From positions 25,029 through 89,028 of the forward strand of contig REDL01000055.1 in assembly GCA_007693505.1 (NCBI GenBank): a stretch of 64,000 nucleotides of DNA. The letters run 5' to 3'. This DNA comes from Desulfovibrionales bacterium (lineage in GTDB: Bacteria > Desulfobacterota > Desulfovibrionia > Desulfovibrionales > Desulfonatronaceae). A program made the translations under genes and the position numbers. The notes below the pieces were generated by a model. The model ran no database searches and was not told the DNA's origin. It saw only the letters and a program-made list of their open reading frames with translations. Below are positions 1 through 9,804 of the stretch, piece by piece. The number at the start of each line of letters is the position of its first letter. Within the stretch, counting starts at the first letter, position 1.

Positions 1-355
1 AGGACCGGATGCTGGTCCGGGTGCACCGCAGGTCCGCGGATTGGGAGGGTCAGACCATCTCCTTGGGAGTGGTCCCGTTTGCATGCTTGAACGTGGAGCT
101 GTCGCTGGATATCATAATATGAAGACGTCCCGTTTCCCTGCTCCGGTAGCGATCTTGCCCACGATAACCACGACCATGCTTACGGAGGTTTTTCCAGGGA
201 GCCGGACTCCCCGTCATGACCTGCACGGCAGCGGCTTGACGATGTGCCGGTCATGAGCCGCATAGCCGTATCCTGATTGCCCATCCGCCAAGGCTGGAGA
301 ACCGAACGGCCCTGCTCCCGACAGGTTCCCGTCCCGGCCCTTGCCAAATATGCGA
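1..355. other. window edge, no confident gene
   Basis: No convincing gene lies here. A plus-strand frame is open from base 3 to a TGA at 120-122 and could be the last 39 codons of a gene that starts before the window. Its short product (starting DRMLVRVHRR and rich in Val and Leu) is not one I recognise. The rest up to the argD stop codon shows no ribosome binding site, repeat or clear terminator. Confidence 0.4.
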
Positions 356-1561
356 TCAGGCCGGAGTTGATTCCAGAATTTCTCCCAGAGCCGCGCTGAA
401 CCGTCGCAGATCCGCCTCCGTAATCACCAGGGGCGGCAGAAGCCGAAGTACCCGATCCTGGGTCAGGTTCAAGACAAAGCCCGCTTCCAGAAGCTTCCGC
501 CACACCTCCTGGCCAGGGAACGCCAATTCGATGCCCAGCATCAGACCCCGACCGCGCACATCGGTGATCTTTCCCGGAAGGGCGGATTGCAGGTCGCGAA
601 ACAGGCCTTGGGCCAATTCCCCCACCATGGTAGCCCGTCGGGGAAGCTCATCCCGGAGCAGGATATCAATCACCCGCGAGGCCACCACGGACAGGAGCGG
701 CCCTCCGCCGAAGGTGGTAGCATGGCTGCCCGGCTCAAACCCGAGAGCGGCCTCCTCGGTGCAGAGCATCGCTCCCATGGGCAAGCCGTTGGCCAAAGCC
801 TTGGACGTGGTCAGGACATCCGGTTGAAGAGCGACATGCTGGTACGCCCAGAACGTTCCACTGCGTCCCATCCCGGTTTGCACTTCGTCCACCATCAGCA
901 GCACGCCCCGGTCCCGGCACAGATCCTGAACCGCGGACAAATACGCATCAGCCAAAGGCCGAACCCCGCCTTCCCCCTGAATGACCTCCAGAAGCACAGC
1001 CGCGGTTTTCCGGGATACGGCCCGCTCCAGGGCCGAAAAATCGCCAAAGGGCACGGTCTGAAACCCTTCCGGCAATGGTTCGAAGCCGTCCTTGACTTTC
1101 TCCTGTCCCGTGGCCGTCAGCGTGGCCAGGGTCCGGCCATGGAATGATCCGGCCAGAGAGATGACCTCGTAGGCCTCTCGCCCCTTGACCTTGCGCATGT
1201 ACCGCCGCGCCAGCTTAATGGCCGCCTCGTTGGCTTCCGCCCCGGAATTGCAAAAGAAGGCCTTGGCCAAGCCACAAGTGGCCAGCAGTTTCTCGGCCAG
1301 AACGAGTTGCTCCTCCTGATAGAACAAGTTGCTGACGTGAATCAACCGCTCGGCCTGCTCGCGCAAAACTTCCAGCAATTCGGGAGGGGAGTGCCCCAGA
1401 TTGCACACGGCGATTCCGGCCAGCAGATCGAGGTACTCCCGTCCGTCCGGATCAACCAGGTTACACCCAGATGCCGCGGCCACGGCCAAGGGATACCGAC
1501 CGTAGGTCCGACACAATACGCGCTGTTCGCGCTCCTGAAGCAAGGCAAGAGAAGATGTCAT
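356..1561 (-). CDS. argD: acetylornithine aminotransferase
   Basis: Class III PLP-dependent aminotransferase that makes N-acetylornithine in arginine synthesis; it may also act on succinyldiaminopimelate. The protein shows the family order: a substrate and dimer region with NSGAEANEAAIKLAR, GSFHGRT, the cofactor aspartate in MVDEVQTGMGRSG, the PLP lysine in TTSKALANG (about Lys254 from the chosen start) and the closing RGRGLMLGIE. About 401 residues is the usual length. The frame is open further upstream to 1627, but family proteins begin close to the MTSSLALLQ methionine, so I start at 1561; no good Shine-Dalgarno decides it. It lies downstream of dut on the same strand with a 138-bp gap, so co-transcription is possible. 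The function call is firm, the start is not. Confidence 0.93.
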   Translation of the reverse strand: MTSSLALLQEREQRVLCRTYGRYPLAVAAASGCNLVDPDGREYLDLLAGIAVCNLGHSPPELLEVLREQAERLIHVSNLFYQEEQLVLAEKLLATCGLAKAFFCNSGAEANEAAIKLARRYMRKVKGREAYEVISLAGSFHGRTLATLTATGQEKVKDGFEPLPEGFQTVPFGDFSALERAVSRKTAAVLLEVIQGEGGVRPLADAYLSAVQDLCRDRGVLLMVDEVQTGMGRSGTFWAYQHVALQPDVLTTSKALANGLPMGAMLCTEEAALGFEPGSHATTFGGGPLLSVVASRVIDILLRDELPRRATMVGELAQGLFRDLQSALPGKITDVRGRGLMLGIELAFPGQEVWRKLLEAGFVLNLTQDRVLRLLPPLVITEADLRRFSAALGEILESTPA

Positions 1562-1699
1562 GGGTATAATTCGTAAGGTTGCAGGTTGCATGGTAATAAA
1601 GGTGCTGAGGCAACGCCTGAAACCCAATAGTCAATCCACGGATATCAGACTTTCGACCTCTGTTTTCACCCCTCAGGTTTCAGCCATCTTCCTTCCTCT

Positions 1700-2152
1700 T
1701 CATCCCGTATGCCCGAATCCCCCGGCACCGCGTTGGGTGGCGGTCAGTTGCTCTTGAACCGTAAACGCTCCCAAAAAAAATGGCTGAAAAATCAGCTGGG
1801 CAATACGTTGGCCACGGGTCACGCTGCGCTCCTCCCCAGATGTGTTCAGCAGGGAAACGATGATTTCCCCGCGATAGTCAGGATCAATCACCCCAACGCC
1901 CTGGCTGACCACCAAACCCTGCCTAGTCCCGAGTCCACTGCGGGAGTAGACGAAACCGGCGATGCCCGGCTGCCTGATGTCGATAGCCAACCCTGTAGGC
2001 ACGGCTGACCGTTCGCCAGGCGACAAAACCCGGCGGTCCTCCGAAAAGCATGCCTTCAAATCCAGACCACACGATGCGGGCGTCTGGCCGCGAAGGTCGG
2101 AAGGAGTCCAAAGCGGATTAAGGATGCGAACATCCACCGGTACGGAATGCAT
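1700..2152 (-). CDS. dut: dUTP diphosphatase
   Basis: Trimeric dUTPase that hydrolyses dUTP to dUMP and pyrophosphate, keeping uracil out of DNA and feeding dTMP synthesis. The family motifs are in order: SCGLDLKA (motif 1), RSGLGTRQGL (motif 2), GVIDPDYRGEI with the substrate aspartate (motif 3), GQRIAQLIFQP (motif 4) and the P-loop-like RGAGGFGHTG at the C-terminus (motif 5). At 150 residues it is the normal bacterial length. The frame is open to 2275, but the ATG at 2152 has AAGGA eight to nine bases upstream and begins with the typical VPVDVRIL strand, so that start is preferred. It is followed on the same strand by argD. Confidence 0.95.
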   Translation of the reverse strand: MHSVPVDVRILNPLWTPSDLRGQTPASCGLDLKACFSEDRRVLSPGERSAVPTGLAIDIRQPGIAGFVYSRSGLGTRQGLVVSQGVGVIDPDYRGEIIVSLLNTSGEERSVTRGQRIAQLIFQPFFLGAFTVQEQLTATQRGAGGFGHTG

Positions 2153-2505
2153 GAGATTTTTTCCTTGTGCAGGATTGATCAGTTGGAAGACAAATAATGC
2201 GACAGCCTCTGAGTCTCCGCAAGCAATTTGATCTCCAATAGTCCCTGCGGGCCGCCCCCGCAAGTGGCGGATCATGTCCTGATAATCCAGATCAATTCAT
2301 GAAAAAACAGATATTCAAAAATTCACCCTATGAACATCATGCTCAGCCATTGAATTTTCGTTCGTTCCCTGGCAGAACTCCTGAGCAAGTCCGAATCTTC
2401 GCTTTCCATGGCCTCAATACGCGCGATCATGGATCAAACAAGCCGGATTTTTTCGATACAACTGACCAGCCTCCCCAAACCTAGATTTACATCTGGAGAC
2501 ACCTC
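2153..2505. other. divergent intergenic region dut / glucan phosphorylase
   Basis: This 353-bp gap separates dut (minus) from the glucan phosphorylase (plus) and should hold promoters for both. An open frame from 2299 to 2484 (61 codons) has no ribosome binding site and no recognisable product. I see no hairpin or repeat worth naming. Confidence 0.4.
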
Positions 2506-5070
2506 ATGAAACCGTTGCACACCTACAGCGTCATACCCAAACTCCCCAAGAGTTTGCATGCACTGTGGGATCTGGCCCAGAACGTGTGGTTCGATTGGAA
2601 TCACGATGTTACCGGCCTGTTTTCTCAAATCGACCCCAAATTGTGGGCCAGAAGCTACGGAAATCCCATCGCTTTTCTCAATCATCTGCCCCAAGCCACC
2701 CTGGAATCCCTGGCCAGGGACGATTTTTTCCTGGAACGCCTGCGTTCGGTCAAGCACAGCCAGGATATCTACCTGGAACGCAAGAGCACCGCACTACCCT
2801 TTGCTTACGAGACAAGCCAGCCCCTGGTGGCCTACTTCAGCCTGGAATACGGACTGAGCCTCTGCCTGCCCATCTATTCCGGCGGTCTGGGCATTCTGGC
2901 AGGCGATCATCTCAAGTCCGCCAGCGACCTGAACATCCCATTGGTGGGCGTCGGGTTGGCGTATCAACAGGGCTATTTTCGACAGTACCTGACAGGGGAC
3001 GGCTGGCAGAACGAACGTTATCCAGACTACGATTTTACCCAGATGCCCATGGAGCTGGTTCGCGATCAGAAACAAAAACCGGTCCTTGTCAACCTGGATC
3101 TGGCCGGCCAGCCACTCCTCGCCCAGATCTGGCAAGTGCAGGTGGGCCGGATTCGTCTCTACCTGCTGGACACAAACACCCCGGACAATCCTGACCACTT
3201 ACGGCAAATCACCTCCCGACTTTACGGTGGTGACCTGGAAATGCGCATCTGGCAGGAAATATTGCTGGGCATTGGTGGGATCAAGGCCCTGAACGCCCTG
3301 GGACTGACTCCCCGGGTGATACACATGAACGAGGGCCATTCCGCCTTTGCTGGCCTGGAACGGATCAGGATGTTCATGACCAATGACGGCCTGTCCTTCG
3401 AGGCCGCCATGGAGTTGACCGCCTCCACAAGCGTCTTCACCACCCATACCCCGGTTCCGGCCGGCAATGACCGCTTTCCCGCGGAACTGATGCAGCGCTA
3501 TTTCGACGGCTATGCGCGCAGCCTGGGCCTGGCCTTCAAGGTTCTTTTGGCCCTGGGCCGCGAAGATCCGCGCAACGACGCGGAATGGTTCTGCATGACC
3601 GTTCTGGCCCTGCGACTTTCCCGGTTCAACAATGGGGTCAGTGAGCTGCACGGGCATGTTTCCCGTCGAATGTGGCAAAAGGTCTGGCCCCAGTACCCCG
3701 TGGAAGACATCCCCATCGGCACGGTGACCAACGGCGTGCACATTGCCTCCTGGGTAGCCCGGGATATTGCCATGCTCTTTGAGCGCTATCTGGGTGGCAA
3801 CTGGAAGGAAGACCCGGACTGCACCCGGGTCTGGCAACAGGCTGAAACCATCCCGGACGGCGAATTGTGGCGAGCCCATGAACGCCTGCGCGAGCGTGTC
3901 GTGGACTATGCCCGTTCCCGGCTGCGGGAGCAGCTGATCAATCGCGGAGCCCGGCACAAGGAGGTCCAGGAAGCCGAGGAGGTGCTGGATCCGCAAATCT
4001 TGACCATCGGCTTTGCCCGTCGCTTTGCGACCTACAAGCGGGCGACCCTGCTCTTGGCAGACAAGGAGCGCTTTCTGCGCATGCTCACGGACTCCAAGCG
4101 ACCTGTCCAGTTCATCTTTGCCGGAAAATCCCATCCCCACGACAACGAGGGCAAGCGATTCATGCAGCAACTGGTCCAGTTCTGCCAGCAACGCGAGGTT
4201 CGCAATCGGCTGGTATTCCTGGAAGACTACGACATGGAGGTAGCCGAGTACATGGTTCAGGGCTGCGACGTCTGGCTGAACACGCCCCGCCGCCCCCTGG
4301 AAGCCTGCGGCACCAGCGGCATGAAGGCCATTGCCAATGGAGTGCTCCATGTGAGTACCCTGGACGGATGGTGGGTGGAAGCCCACCAAATGGACAGCGC
4401 CGTAGGCTGGGCCATCGGCCAGGGCGAAGAATACCAGGACTCGGCCTACCAGGATTTCGTGGAAAGTCAGATCCTGTACAACCTCTTGGAAAAAGAAGTC
4501 ATCCCGACTTTTTATGATCGAGGACAGACCAACCTGCCTCGGGAGTGGATTCGGCGAATGAAAAAATGCCTGCAGCTTTTCACCCCAGTTTTTACCTCCC
4601 ACCGGATGGTCGCTGATTATGTGAAAAACGCCTATGAGCCGGCCTACAAAAACTCCGTGAGTCTGATGGAAGATGATTTTGCACCAGCCAAACAGCTGGC
4701 CTCCTGGCGCATGGAGATCATGACCAAGTGGAATGCCCTGCGGGTCACCAATGTTCAGGCTGAAGTTCCCGAGGTCCTCTATGTGACCCAGCCCATGGAC
4801 ATCCAGGCCGATGTCTACCTTAACGGCCTTTCCCCGGAGGACATCCGGGTGGAAATCTATGCCGGACCAGTCACCGTGGACGGCTCTTTTGCCCAACGCG
4901 GCACAACGCGCATGACTCTCACCACCCCCTTGAACAATGGCTGGTATCGCTACACCGGCCAGTTCACCCCGGACGCTCCGGGACGCCTCGGCTTTACCGT
5001 GCGCATGCTCCCGGATCACAAACTCCTTCTGGATCCCCACTCCCTTGGCCTGATCCATTGGGCGCAGTGA
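2506..5070 (+). CDS. glgP: alpha-glucan (glycogen/maltodextrin) phosphorylase, short DUF3417-containing type
   Basis: GT35 family enzyme that phosphorolyses alpha-1,4-glucans to glucose-1-phosphate in the cytoplasm. The first about 100 residues match the DUF3417 region of the Thermotoga-type phosphorylases (LPKSLHALWDLAQNVWFDW). The active core follows, with YSGGLGILAGDHLKSASDL, HMNEGHSAF and the PLP site EACGTSGMKAIANG (Lys607). An approximately 854-residue length fits this short class rather than the E. coli type. GGAG lies eight bases before the ATG. glgX and treY at 38.8-44 kb belong to the same storage metabolism but are not adjacent. The substrate range (glycogen or maltodextrin) cannot be read from the sequence. 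Confidence 0.93.
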   Translation: MKPLHTYSVIPKLPKSLHALWDLAQNVWFDWNHDVTGLFSQIDPKLWARSYGNPIAFLNHLPQATLESLARDDFFLERLRSVKHSQDIYLERKSTALPFAYETSQPLVAYFSLEYGLSLCLPIYSGGLGILAGDHLKSASDLNIPLVGVGLAYQQGYFRQYLTGDGWQNERYPDYDFTQMPMELVRDQKQKPVLVNLDLAGQPLLAQIWQVQVGRIRLYLLDTNTPDNPDHLRQITSRLYGGDLEMRIWQEILLGIGGIKALNALGLTPRVIHMNEGHSAFAGLERIRMFMTNDGLSFEAAMELTASTSVFTTHTPVPAGNDRFPAELMQRYFDGYARSLGLAFKVLLALGREDPRNDAEWFCMTVLALRLSRFNNGVSELHGHVSRRMWQKVWPQYPVEDIPIGTVTNGVHIASWVARDIAMLFERYLGGNWKEDPDCTRVWQQAETIPDGELWRAHERLRERVVDYARSRLREQLINRGARHKEVQEAEEVLDPQILTIGFARRFATYKRATLLLADKERFLRMLTDSKRPVQFIFAGKSHPHDNEGKRFMQQLVQFCQQREVRNRLVFLEDYDMEVAEYMVQGCDVWLNTPRRPLEACGTSGMKAIANGVLHVSTLDGWWVEAHQMDSAVGWAIGQGEEYQDSAYQDFVESQILYNLLEKEVIPTFYDRGQTNLPREWIRRMKKCLQLFTPVFTSHRMVADYVKNAYEPAYKNSVSLMEDDFAPAKQLASWRMEIMTKWNALRVTNVQAEVPEVLYVTQPMDIQADVYLNGLSPEDIRVEIYAGPVTVDGSFAQRGTTRMTLTTPLNNGWYRYTGQFTPDAPGRLGFTVRMLPDHKLLLDPHSLGLIHWAQ

Positions 5071-5091
5071 GGGGCAGGGAGCCGGTATCCA

Positions 5092-5178
5092 GGAGTCGGA
5101 GATCAGGGTCGAAATCGAAAACGTAATCAAGCAAAACAACTCCGTCATTGCATGACGGCGATTCCGATTTCGACTCCG
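5092..5178. repeat. intergenic inverted-repeat element with central hairpin
   Basis: Between the glucan phosphorylase and the CoA ligase, GTCGAAATCG at 5108-5117 pairs exactly with CGATTTCGAC at 5165-5174. An inner hairpin CCGTCAT/ATGACGG sits at 5142-5158, and GGAGTC/GACTCC arms lie outside. There is no T-run after it, so it looks more like a dispersed palindromic element than an intrinsic terminator, though it could still affect mRNA ends. Confidence 0.6.
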
Positions 5179-5260
5179 TGGTCGCCCAGAGTACCTGAAC
5201 CATTGCGTGCGAAAGGAAATAGACCGAAGAACCCCTCAACATGCCTCATCCACCATTGAA

Positions 5261-6580
5261 ATGACCTTCATCCCCCAAACTTCCCCCGAACACCTGGTAG
5301 ACATCCAGACCATCGGGCTGCGTTGGACCGTAAAGCATGCCTATATGGGCAGTCCGTTTTACCGCGAGCGTATGGATCAAGCCGGGGTGCGGCCCGAGGA
5401 TGTCCGGACACTGGACGATCTGCGCCACCTCCCCTTTTGCGACGCCGAGGATCTCCGCATCGGCTATCCATATCCCTTGCGCAGCGTGCCCTTCGAGGAC
5501 ATTGTCCGGGTCCACGCCTCTTCCGGCACCACGGGCAAACGTAAGGTACTCTGCTACACCCAGCAGGACATCGACGACTGGCAGACCATGTTCTCCCGTT
5601 GCTACGAATTGGCCGGATTGACTCCGGCGGACCGGGTGCAGATTGCCGTGGGCTATGGCCTGTGGACAGCCGGAGCCGGATTTCAGCTGGGCTGCGAGCG
5701 GTTCGGGGCCATGGCCGTGCCCCTGGGGCCGGCCAATTCGGACATGCACTGTGAAATGATGGTTGATTTGCAAACCACGGTCTTCTGCGCCACGGCCTCC
5801 ATGGCCCTGCTCATGGCCGAAGAACTGCACCACAGGGGCCTGATCGAACAGGTCCAAATCTCCAAAATCATTCTCGGCGCGGAACGACACAGCGATGCGA
5901 TGCGCCAGCGAATCCAGGATCTGCTCCGGGTGGAACACATTTTTGACATTTACGGCCTGACCGAGCTTTACGGCCCCGGTACCGGCCTGGACTGTACTCT
6001 GCACCGGGGCATCCATTACTGGGCCGACTACTTCATCCTGGAAATCCTGGACCCGGTCACGCTTGAACCCGTCTCCCCCGGTGAACAGGGCGAAATGGTC
6101 ATTACGTCACTGCGCAAACAGGCCGCCCCGCTGATCCGCTACCGCACCCACGATGTAAGCCGCCTGATCCCCGGCGCATGCCCCTGCGGGATTGGTTTCC
6201 CGCTCCATGATCGGGTTCTGGGGCGGACGGACGACATGTTCATTTACCGGGCCGTAAACATCTACCCCGGCCAGATCGATGACGTGCTCAGCCGCATACC
6301 CGGCCTGGGCAGCGAGTACCAGATTCACCTGCGCCACCAGGACGATGGCCGGGACATTATGACCCTGAAGGTTGAACGGGGACCCAACGTGGACGCCGCC
6401 GCGGACAAGGATCTGGCCATGGCCGTGGCCGGAGAAATCCGGCGCAAAATCATGGTGCGCTCGCAGGTTGACATTCTGGACCACGCCTCCCTGCCCCGCA
6501 CCGAGCGCAAAAGCAAGCGGGTCTTCGACCATCGGGAAAGCGTGTCCAGTTTTCTGAACCAGGCCAGGACTAAAGGATGA
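5261..6580 (+). CDS. paaK: phenylacetate-CoA ligase-family AMP-forming enzyme
   Basis: Adenylate-forming ligase of the PaaK type, expected to join phenylacetate or a related aryl acid to CoA using ATP. The ATP-binding P-loop SSGTTGKRKV, the A5-type stretch IYGLTELYGPG and the acid-acceptor end RTDDMFIYRAVNIYPGQI are all present, and the roughly 440 residues are normal. A GTG at 5207 opens the frame earlier, but the ATG at 5261 matches the usual N-terminus; neither has a strong ribosome binding site. No other phenylacetate catabolism gene is nearby. In anaerobes such ligases often serve amino-acid fermentation with 2-oxoacid:ferredoxin oxidoreductases, and ilvE two genes downstream fits that, but this is inference. 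Confidence 0.88.
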   Translation: MTFIPQTSPEHLVDIQTIGLRWTVKHAYMGSPFYRERMDQAGVRPEDVRTLDDLRHLPFCDAEDLRIGYPYPLRSVPFEDIVRVHASSGTTGKRKVLCYTQQDIDDWQTMFSRCYELAGLTPADRVQIAVGYGLWTAGAGFQLGCERFGAMAVPLGPANSDMHCEMMVDLQTTVFCATASMALLMAEELHHRGLIEQVQISKIILGAERHSDAMRQRIQDLLRVEHIFDIYGLTELYGPGTGLDCTLHRGIHYWADYFILEILDPVTLEPVSPGEQGEMVITSLRKQAAPLIRYRTHDVSRLIPGACPCGIGFPLHDRVLGRTDDMFIYRAVNIYPGQIDDVLSRIPGLGSEYQIHLRHQDDGRDIMTLKVERGPNVDAAADKDLAMAVAGEIRRKIMVRSQVDILDHASLPRTERKSKRVFDHRESVSSFLNQARTKG

Positions 6581-7059
6581 GCGCACCCTCAGAGCGACCA
6601 CTTTACCACCATACCCAGCGTGGTAACGTAATGATCGTCGCTTTCGTGCTGGCCGGCGCCTTTGTCCTCCATCAACTGATCCAGGGCGGAGCCACCTGGC
6701 TCTGGGCGATGCTGGTCCTGGCCATGGCCATCGGCTTCACCTTTTCCAGCCTGACCGTGACCATCACCCCGACCTCGCTGACCGCCGCCTTCACTCCAGG
6801 CTGGCCACGCAAGGTCGAACGCCTGGAAAACATCACCCAGGCCCGGCTCGTTCGCAACCCATGGTATTACGGCTGGGGCATCCGCCTCACGCCCCACGGA
6901 ACCCTCTACAACGTTTCCGGCCTGGACGCCGTGGAAATCCACACAAGACAAGCCAAAACCTTCCGCATCGGTACCGACGAACCCGAAGCCCTGCTTCAGG
7001 CCATCCAACGGGCAGCCGGGCACACATTTGATTCAAAACAGCCGGGCATCAGAACCTGA
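6577..7059 (+). CDS. small membrane protein with a PH-like domain
   Basis: A 160-residue protein of unknown function. Two hydrophobic helices (about residues 20-35 and 40-55) are followed by a soluble beta-rich part with LTVTITPTSLTAAF, WYYGWGIRLTPHG and VEIHTRQAKTFRIGTDEPEALLQAI. That layout is typical of bacterial PH-like (bPH) membrane proteins. The ATG overlaps the stop of the CoA ligase (ATGA), so the two are translationally coupled. An internal ATG at 6631 would still leave both helices. I see no catalytic motif. Confidence 0.75.
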   Translation: MSAPSERPLYHHTQRGNVMIVAFVLAGAFVLHQLIQGGATWLWAMLVLAMAIGFTFSSLTVTITPTSLTAAFTPGWPRKVERLENITQARLVRNPWYYGWGIRLTPHGTLYNVSGLDAVEIHTRQAKTFRIGTDEPEALLQAIQRAAGHTFDSKQPGIRT

Positions 7060-7099
7060 CCCATAACCTTCAACCCCAACGCATTGGGAGGAATGATTC

Positions 7100-8176
7100 A
7101 TGGATATCCGTATCGAACCGGCCTCGGAGGCCCAACGTCGCGGCAAGCCCGAAGACGAGAGCAAACTGGTTTTCGGCAGCCTTTTCAGCGACCACATGTT
7201 CCGGATGGACTACCGTGAGCCCCAGGGCTGGCTGAATGCGCGGGTCATGCCGTACGAGAACATCACCCTGGATCCGGCGGCCATGGTCCTGCATTACGGC
7301 CAGGGGATCTTCGAGGGCATGAAGGCCTACCGCTGTCGCGACGGACGGATCCACCTCTTCCGGCCCTTCCAGAATTTCGAGCGCATGAACCGCTCGGCAA
7401 CCCGGCTGTGCATGCCCACGGTGGATGTCAATGACCAGCTTGCGGCCCTGGAGGCCCTGCTACGCACGGACCACGGCTGGATTCCCCACAGCATGGGCTC
7501 CTCCCTGTACATCCGCCCGACCATGATCGCCACGGAACCGCACATTGGCGTTCGGCCGGCCAAGGAATACATCTACTACGTGATCACCGGACCGGTAGGC
7601 GCCTACTATGCCGAGGGCTTCAACCCGGTGAGCATCTACGTCTCGGACGAATTCGTGCGGGCCGTGCGCGGGGGCGTGGGCGAGGCCAAGACCATGGGCA
7701 ACTATGCGGCCAGCTTGTTCGCTGCGGAAGTGGCCAAGAAAAAAGGCTTCACCCAGGTACTCTGGCTGGACGGCATCGAACGGAAGTACATCGAGGAAGT
7801 CGGGACCATGAACATTTTTTTCCGGATCGGGGACACCCTGATTACCCCGCCCCTGACCGGCTCCATCCTGCCGGGCATCACCCGGGACTCGGTCCTGGCC
7901 CTGGCCAAGAAATGGGGTATGGAGGTTCAGGAACGACTTATCGACATCCAGGAATGCGTGGACGCCATCCAAAGCGGAACCATGACCGAAATCTTCGGCT
8001 CCGGCACGGCTGCGGTCATCTCTCCGGTGGGCTCCATTTCCTACAAGCACCAAAAATTCACGGTCCGGGACGGCAGTGTGGGCGAACTGGCCCGTCGACT
8101 GCATGACGAGATCGTGGGCATCCAATACGGAGAGAAGGAAGACGTCTTCGGCTGGGTGCATGAAGTGAAGATATAA
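7100..8176 (+). CDS. ilvE: branched-chain amino acid aminotransferase
   Basis: Fold-type IV PLP enzyme that interconverts leucine, isoleucine and valine with their 2-oxo acids. It carries the PLP lysine in [12 protein letters not shown] (Lys197), the specificity loop [28 protein letters not shown] and the cofactor-phosphate end [12 protein letters not shown]. At 358 residues it is of the longer BCAT2-like group II size. GGGAGG eight bases before the ATG gives a strong start. It is followed after 14 bp by an exported cyclophilin, so these two may be co-transcribed. Confidence 0.95.
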   Translation: MDIRIEPASEAQRRGKPEDESKLVFGSLFSDHMFRMDYREPQGWLNARVMPYENITLDPAAMVLHYGQGIFEGMKAYRCRDGRIHLFRPFQNFERMNRSATRLCMPTVDVNDQLAALEALLRTDHGWIPHSMGSSLYIRPTMIATEPHIGVRPAKEYIYYVITGPVGAYYAEGFNPVSIYVSDEFVRAVRGGVGEAKTMGNYAASLFAAEVAKKKGFTQVLWLDGIERKYIEEVGTMNIFFRIGDTLITPPLTGSILPGITRDSVLALAKKWGMEVQERLIDIQECVDAIQSGTMTEIFGSGTAAVISPVGSISYKHQKFTVRDGSVGELARRLHDEIVGIQYGEKEDVFGWVHEVKI

Positions 8177-8190
8177 CGGGAACCACAACC

Positions 8191-8841
8191 ATGCAGCACA
8201 ACGACCATGTGTCCCGAATTGGGACGACATTTTTTTTGGTAGCTCTGATCCTGGCATCATGCCTGATCATGGTATCCTTTACGGCATCCGCCCAGGACGC
8301 TGCTTCACCCGCTCCCGACGAGGGAGCCCAACCGTTGGAGAAGATGATGACCACAGTCGTAATGACCACCAGCCATGGAGCGATCACCATTGAACTGGAC
8401 GCCGAAAAGGCACCGATCACCGTGGAAAACTTTTTGCGTTATGTGGATGAGGGCTTTTTCCAAGACACCATTTTTCACCGTGTGATCCCCGGATTCATGA
8501 TCCAGGGTGGCGGAATGAACGAAGACATGACCCCGAAACGCGGCCACCCGCCCATCAAGAACGAGGCGGACAACGGCCTGAAAAACCTGCGCGGCACTCT
8601 GGCCATGGCCCGCACCGCAGACATCAACAGCGCCACCAGCCAGTTTTTCATCAACCTGAAGGACAACGCCTTCCTGGACCACGGCGGCCGGGACTTCGGC
8701 TACGCCGTCTTCGGCAAGGTGGTGGACGGCATGGACGTGGTGGACGCCATTGCCGGCGTGAAGACCGGCAACAAGGGTATGCATCAGGACGTCCCCGTGG
8801 ATCCCGTGCTGATCACGGGCATGGCTCGCGCCGAGAACTGA
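8191..8841 (+). CDS. exported cyclophilin-type peptidyl-prolyl isomerase
   Basis: Cyclophilin that catalyses cis-trans isomerisation of Xaa-Pro bonds. The first about 34 residues form a signal peptide: a hydrophobic [17 protein letters not shown] core ending in TASA before QDA. The product should therefore act in the periplasm, although a lipoprotein-like cysteine lies inside the core. The cyclophilin domain follows with [50 protein letters not shown] and [17 protein letters not shown], matching PpiA/PpiB proteins. The catalytic arginine (FHRVIPGF) and the MIQGG stretch are intact. The roughly 20-residue linker rich in Ala and Pro after the signal is normal for exported forms. Confidence 0.92.
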   Translation: MQHNDHVSRIGTTFFLVALILASCLIMVSFTASAQDAASPAPDEGAQPLEKMMTTVVMTTSHGAITIELDAEKAPITVENFLRYVDEGFFQDTIFHRVIPGFMIQGGGMNEDMTPKRGHPPIKNEADNGLKNLRGTLAMARTADINSATSQFFINLKDNAFLDHGGRDFGYAVFGKVVDGMDVVDAIAGVKTGNKGMHQDVPVDPVLITGMARAEN

Positions 8842-9361
8842 TTTTGCACGGCCTGAAGGCCCCCGCACCTCCCGCCGAACCTGACCCTCGGCTTGGACTG
8901 ACGTGGACACGGTTGACTGGGCAGGCGTTGCCGCCAGGAAACCCTGACCTTCAAGCCCGGCGCGACAACCCTCCAGAACCTGGTCAAGGCCCATGATGCC
9001 GTGGGCGCGGAATGAGTACGATGCGCTGCCAGGGATGCCACACGGAACCGGAACGGGCCGATCTCTCCCGGCTTTTTTTGCTGAAATAGAAACAAGAACG
9101 AGAGGTTCGTAAGGGCTGAGGGCTGAAACCTGAGTTTAACTGTTTGTTATGCGTTGGTTGTTCTTTGTTCCTCGATTCCGCGAGAATGCCGGAGTTGGAG
9201 TATAAGCCTGAACGCCCGTGAAACCACCGATTATTCCCCTCCTGGGAGGGGCCGGGGGTGGTTTGGCTTTGTTGACGAAGAAAAAACGACGAATGGGATA
9301 AAGACTCTCGGGTTTCAGCCCTCAAATTCCACCCTTCCCTCACCTCCCTACGCCCCTGTCC
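8842..9361. other. non-coding stretch with degraded coding debris
   Basis: 520 bp with no intact gene. A short plus-strand frame ending in a TGA at about 9015 reads like the end of a protein (FKPGATTLQNLVKAHDAVG), but it becomes open only after a one-base shift and has no start, so it is probably debris. Around 9236-9258 a GC-rich palindrome (CCCCTCC/GGGAGGGG) resembles dispersed repeats. The adjacent arsenite-permease remnant supports calling this a decayed locus. Confidence 0.45.
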
Positions 9362-9589
9362 CGCGAAACTCTCGAACACTACCAGGTCTTCGCCTATCCA
9401 GCCGCCATCCTTGTCGGCCTGGGGGGCGGTGCCGCCGCACCGGAAAGAGCGGACGTCCTGGAAGCGTTGCTTTGGCCGGTTTTGGCCTTGTTGTTGTACA
9501 CTCCCTTCGTACAGTTGCCCTTGCGCAGGCTCAGGGAGGCCATGGCGGATCTGCGCTTTTTCGGGGCCGCGGTCACTGGCAATTTCTGA
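9362..9589 (+). pseudogene. remnant of an ACR3 / bile-acid-sodium-symporter-type arsenite permease
   Basis: A 75-codon frame reads as the N-terminus of an ACR3-like permease: RETLEHYQVFAYPAAILVGL, then LEALLWPVLALLLYTPFVQLPLRRLREAMADLRFFGAAVTGNF. It stops at 9587-9589, but one missing base there would restore NFLIIPF, which is what the family shows next. After that the reading frame is lost, so about three quarters of a normal 320-residue permease is missing. There is no clear start codon or ribosome binding site; a CTG at 9353 is possible. No arsR or arsC is near. The family assignment rests on my recall of the ACR3 N-terminus. Confidence 0.6.
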
Positions 9590-9804
9590 TCATCCCTTTT
9601 GGGCCTGTCCCCAGAGCAGTCTGTTTCTTTGCTTGAACAGTGCCGGGACTTCAGTGTAGGGGCTTGAAAAGAAGCGGTTCAACTTGAAATGGTTTTCCCC
9701 AGCCGCTCGTCTATACTGGCATCAAGGTCCGACTTCCGTCACCTGTCGCATACAAACTGCTCTTTGCCCCCGACTCCTCAATGATTCGAAGAACTGGAGA
9801 TACA

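Noticed and set aside
2299..2484. 61-codon ORF upstream of the glucan phosphorylase
   Set aside because: No ribosome binding site, no homology that I recognise, and located where a promoter is expected.
3199..5148. 649-codon open frame antisense to the glucan phosphorylase gene
   Set aside because: It mirrors a confident GC-rich gene and has no family motifs or ribosome binding site; such long antisense frames are expected at high GC.
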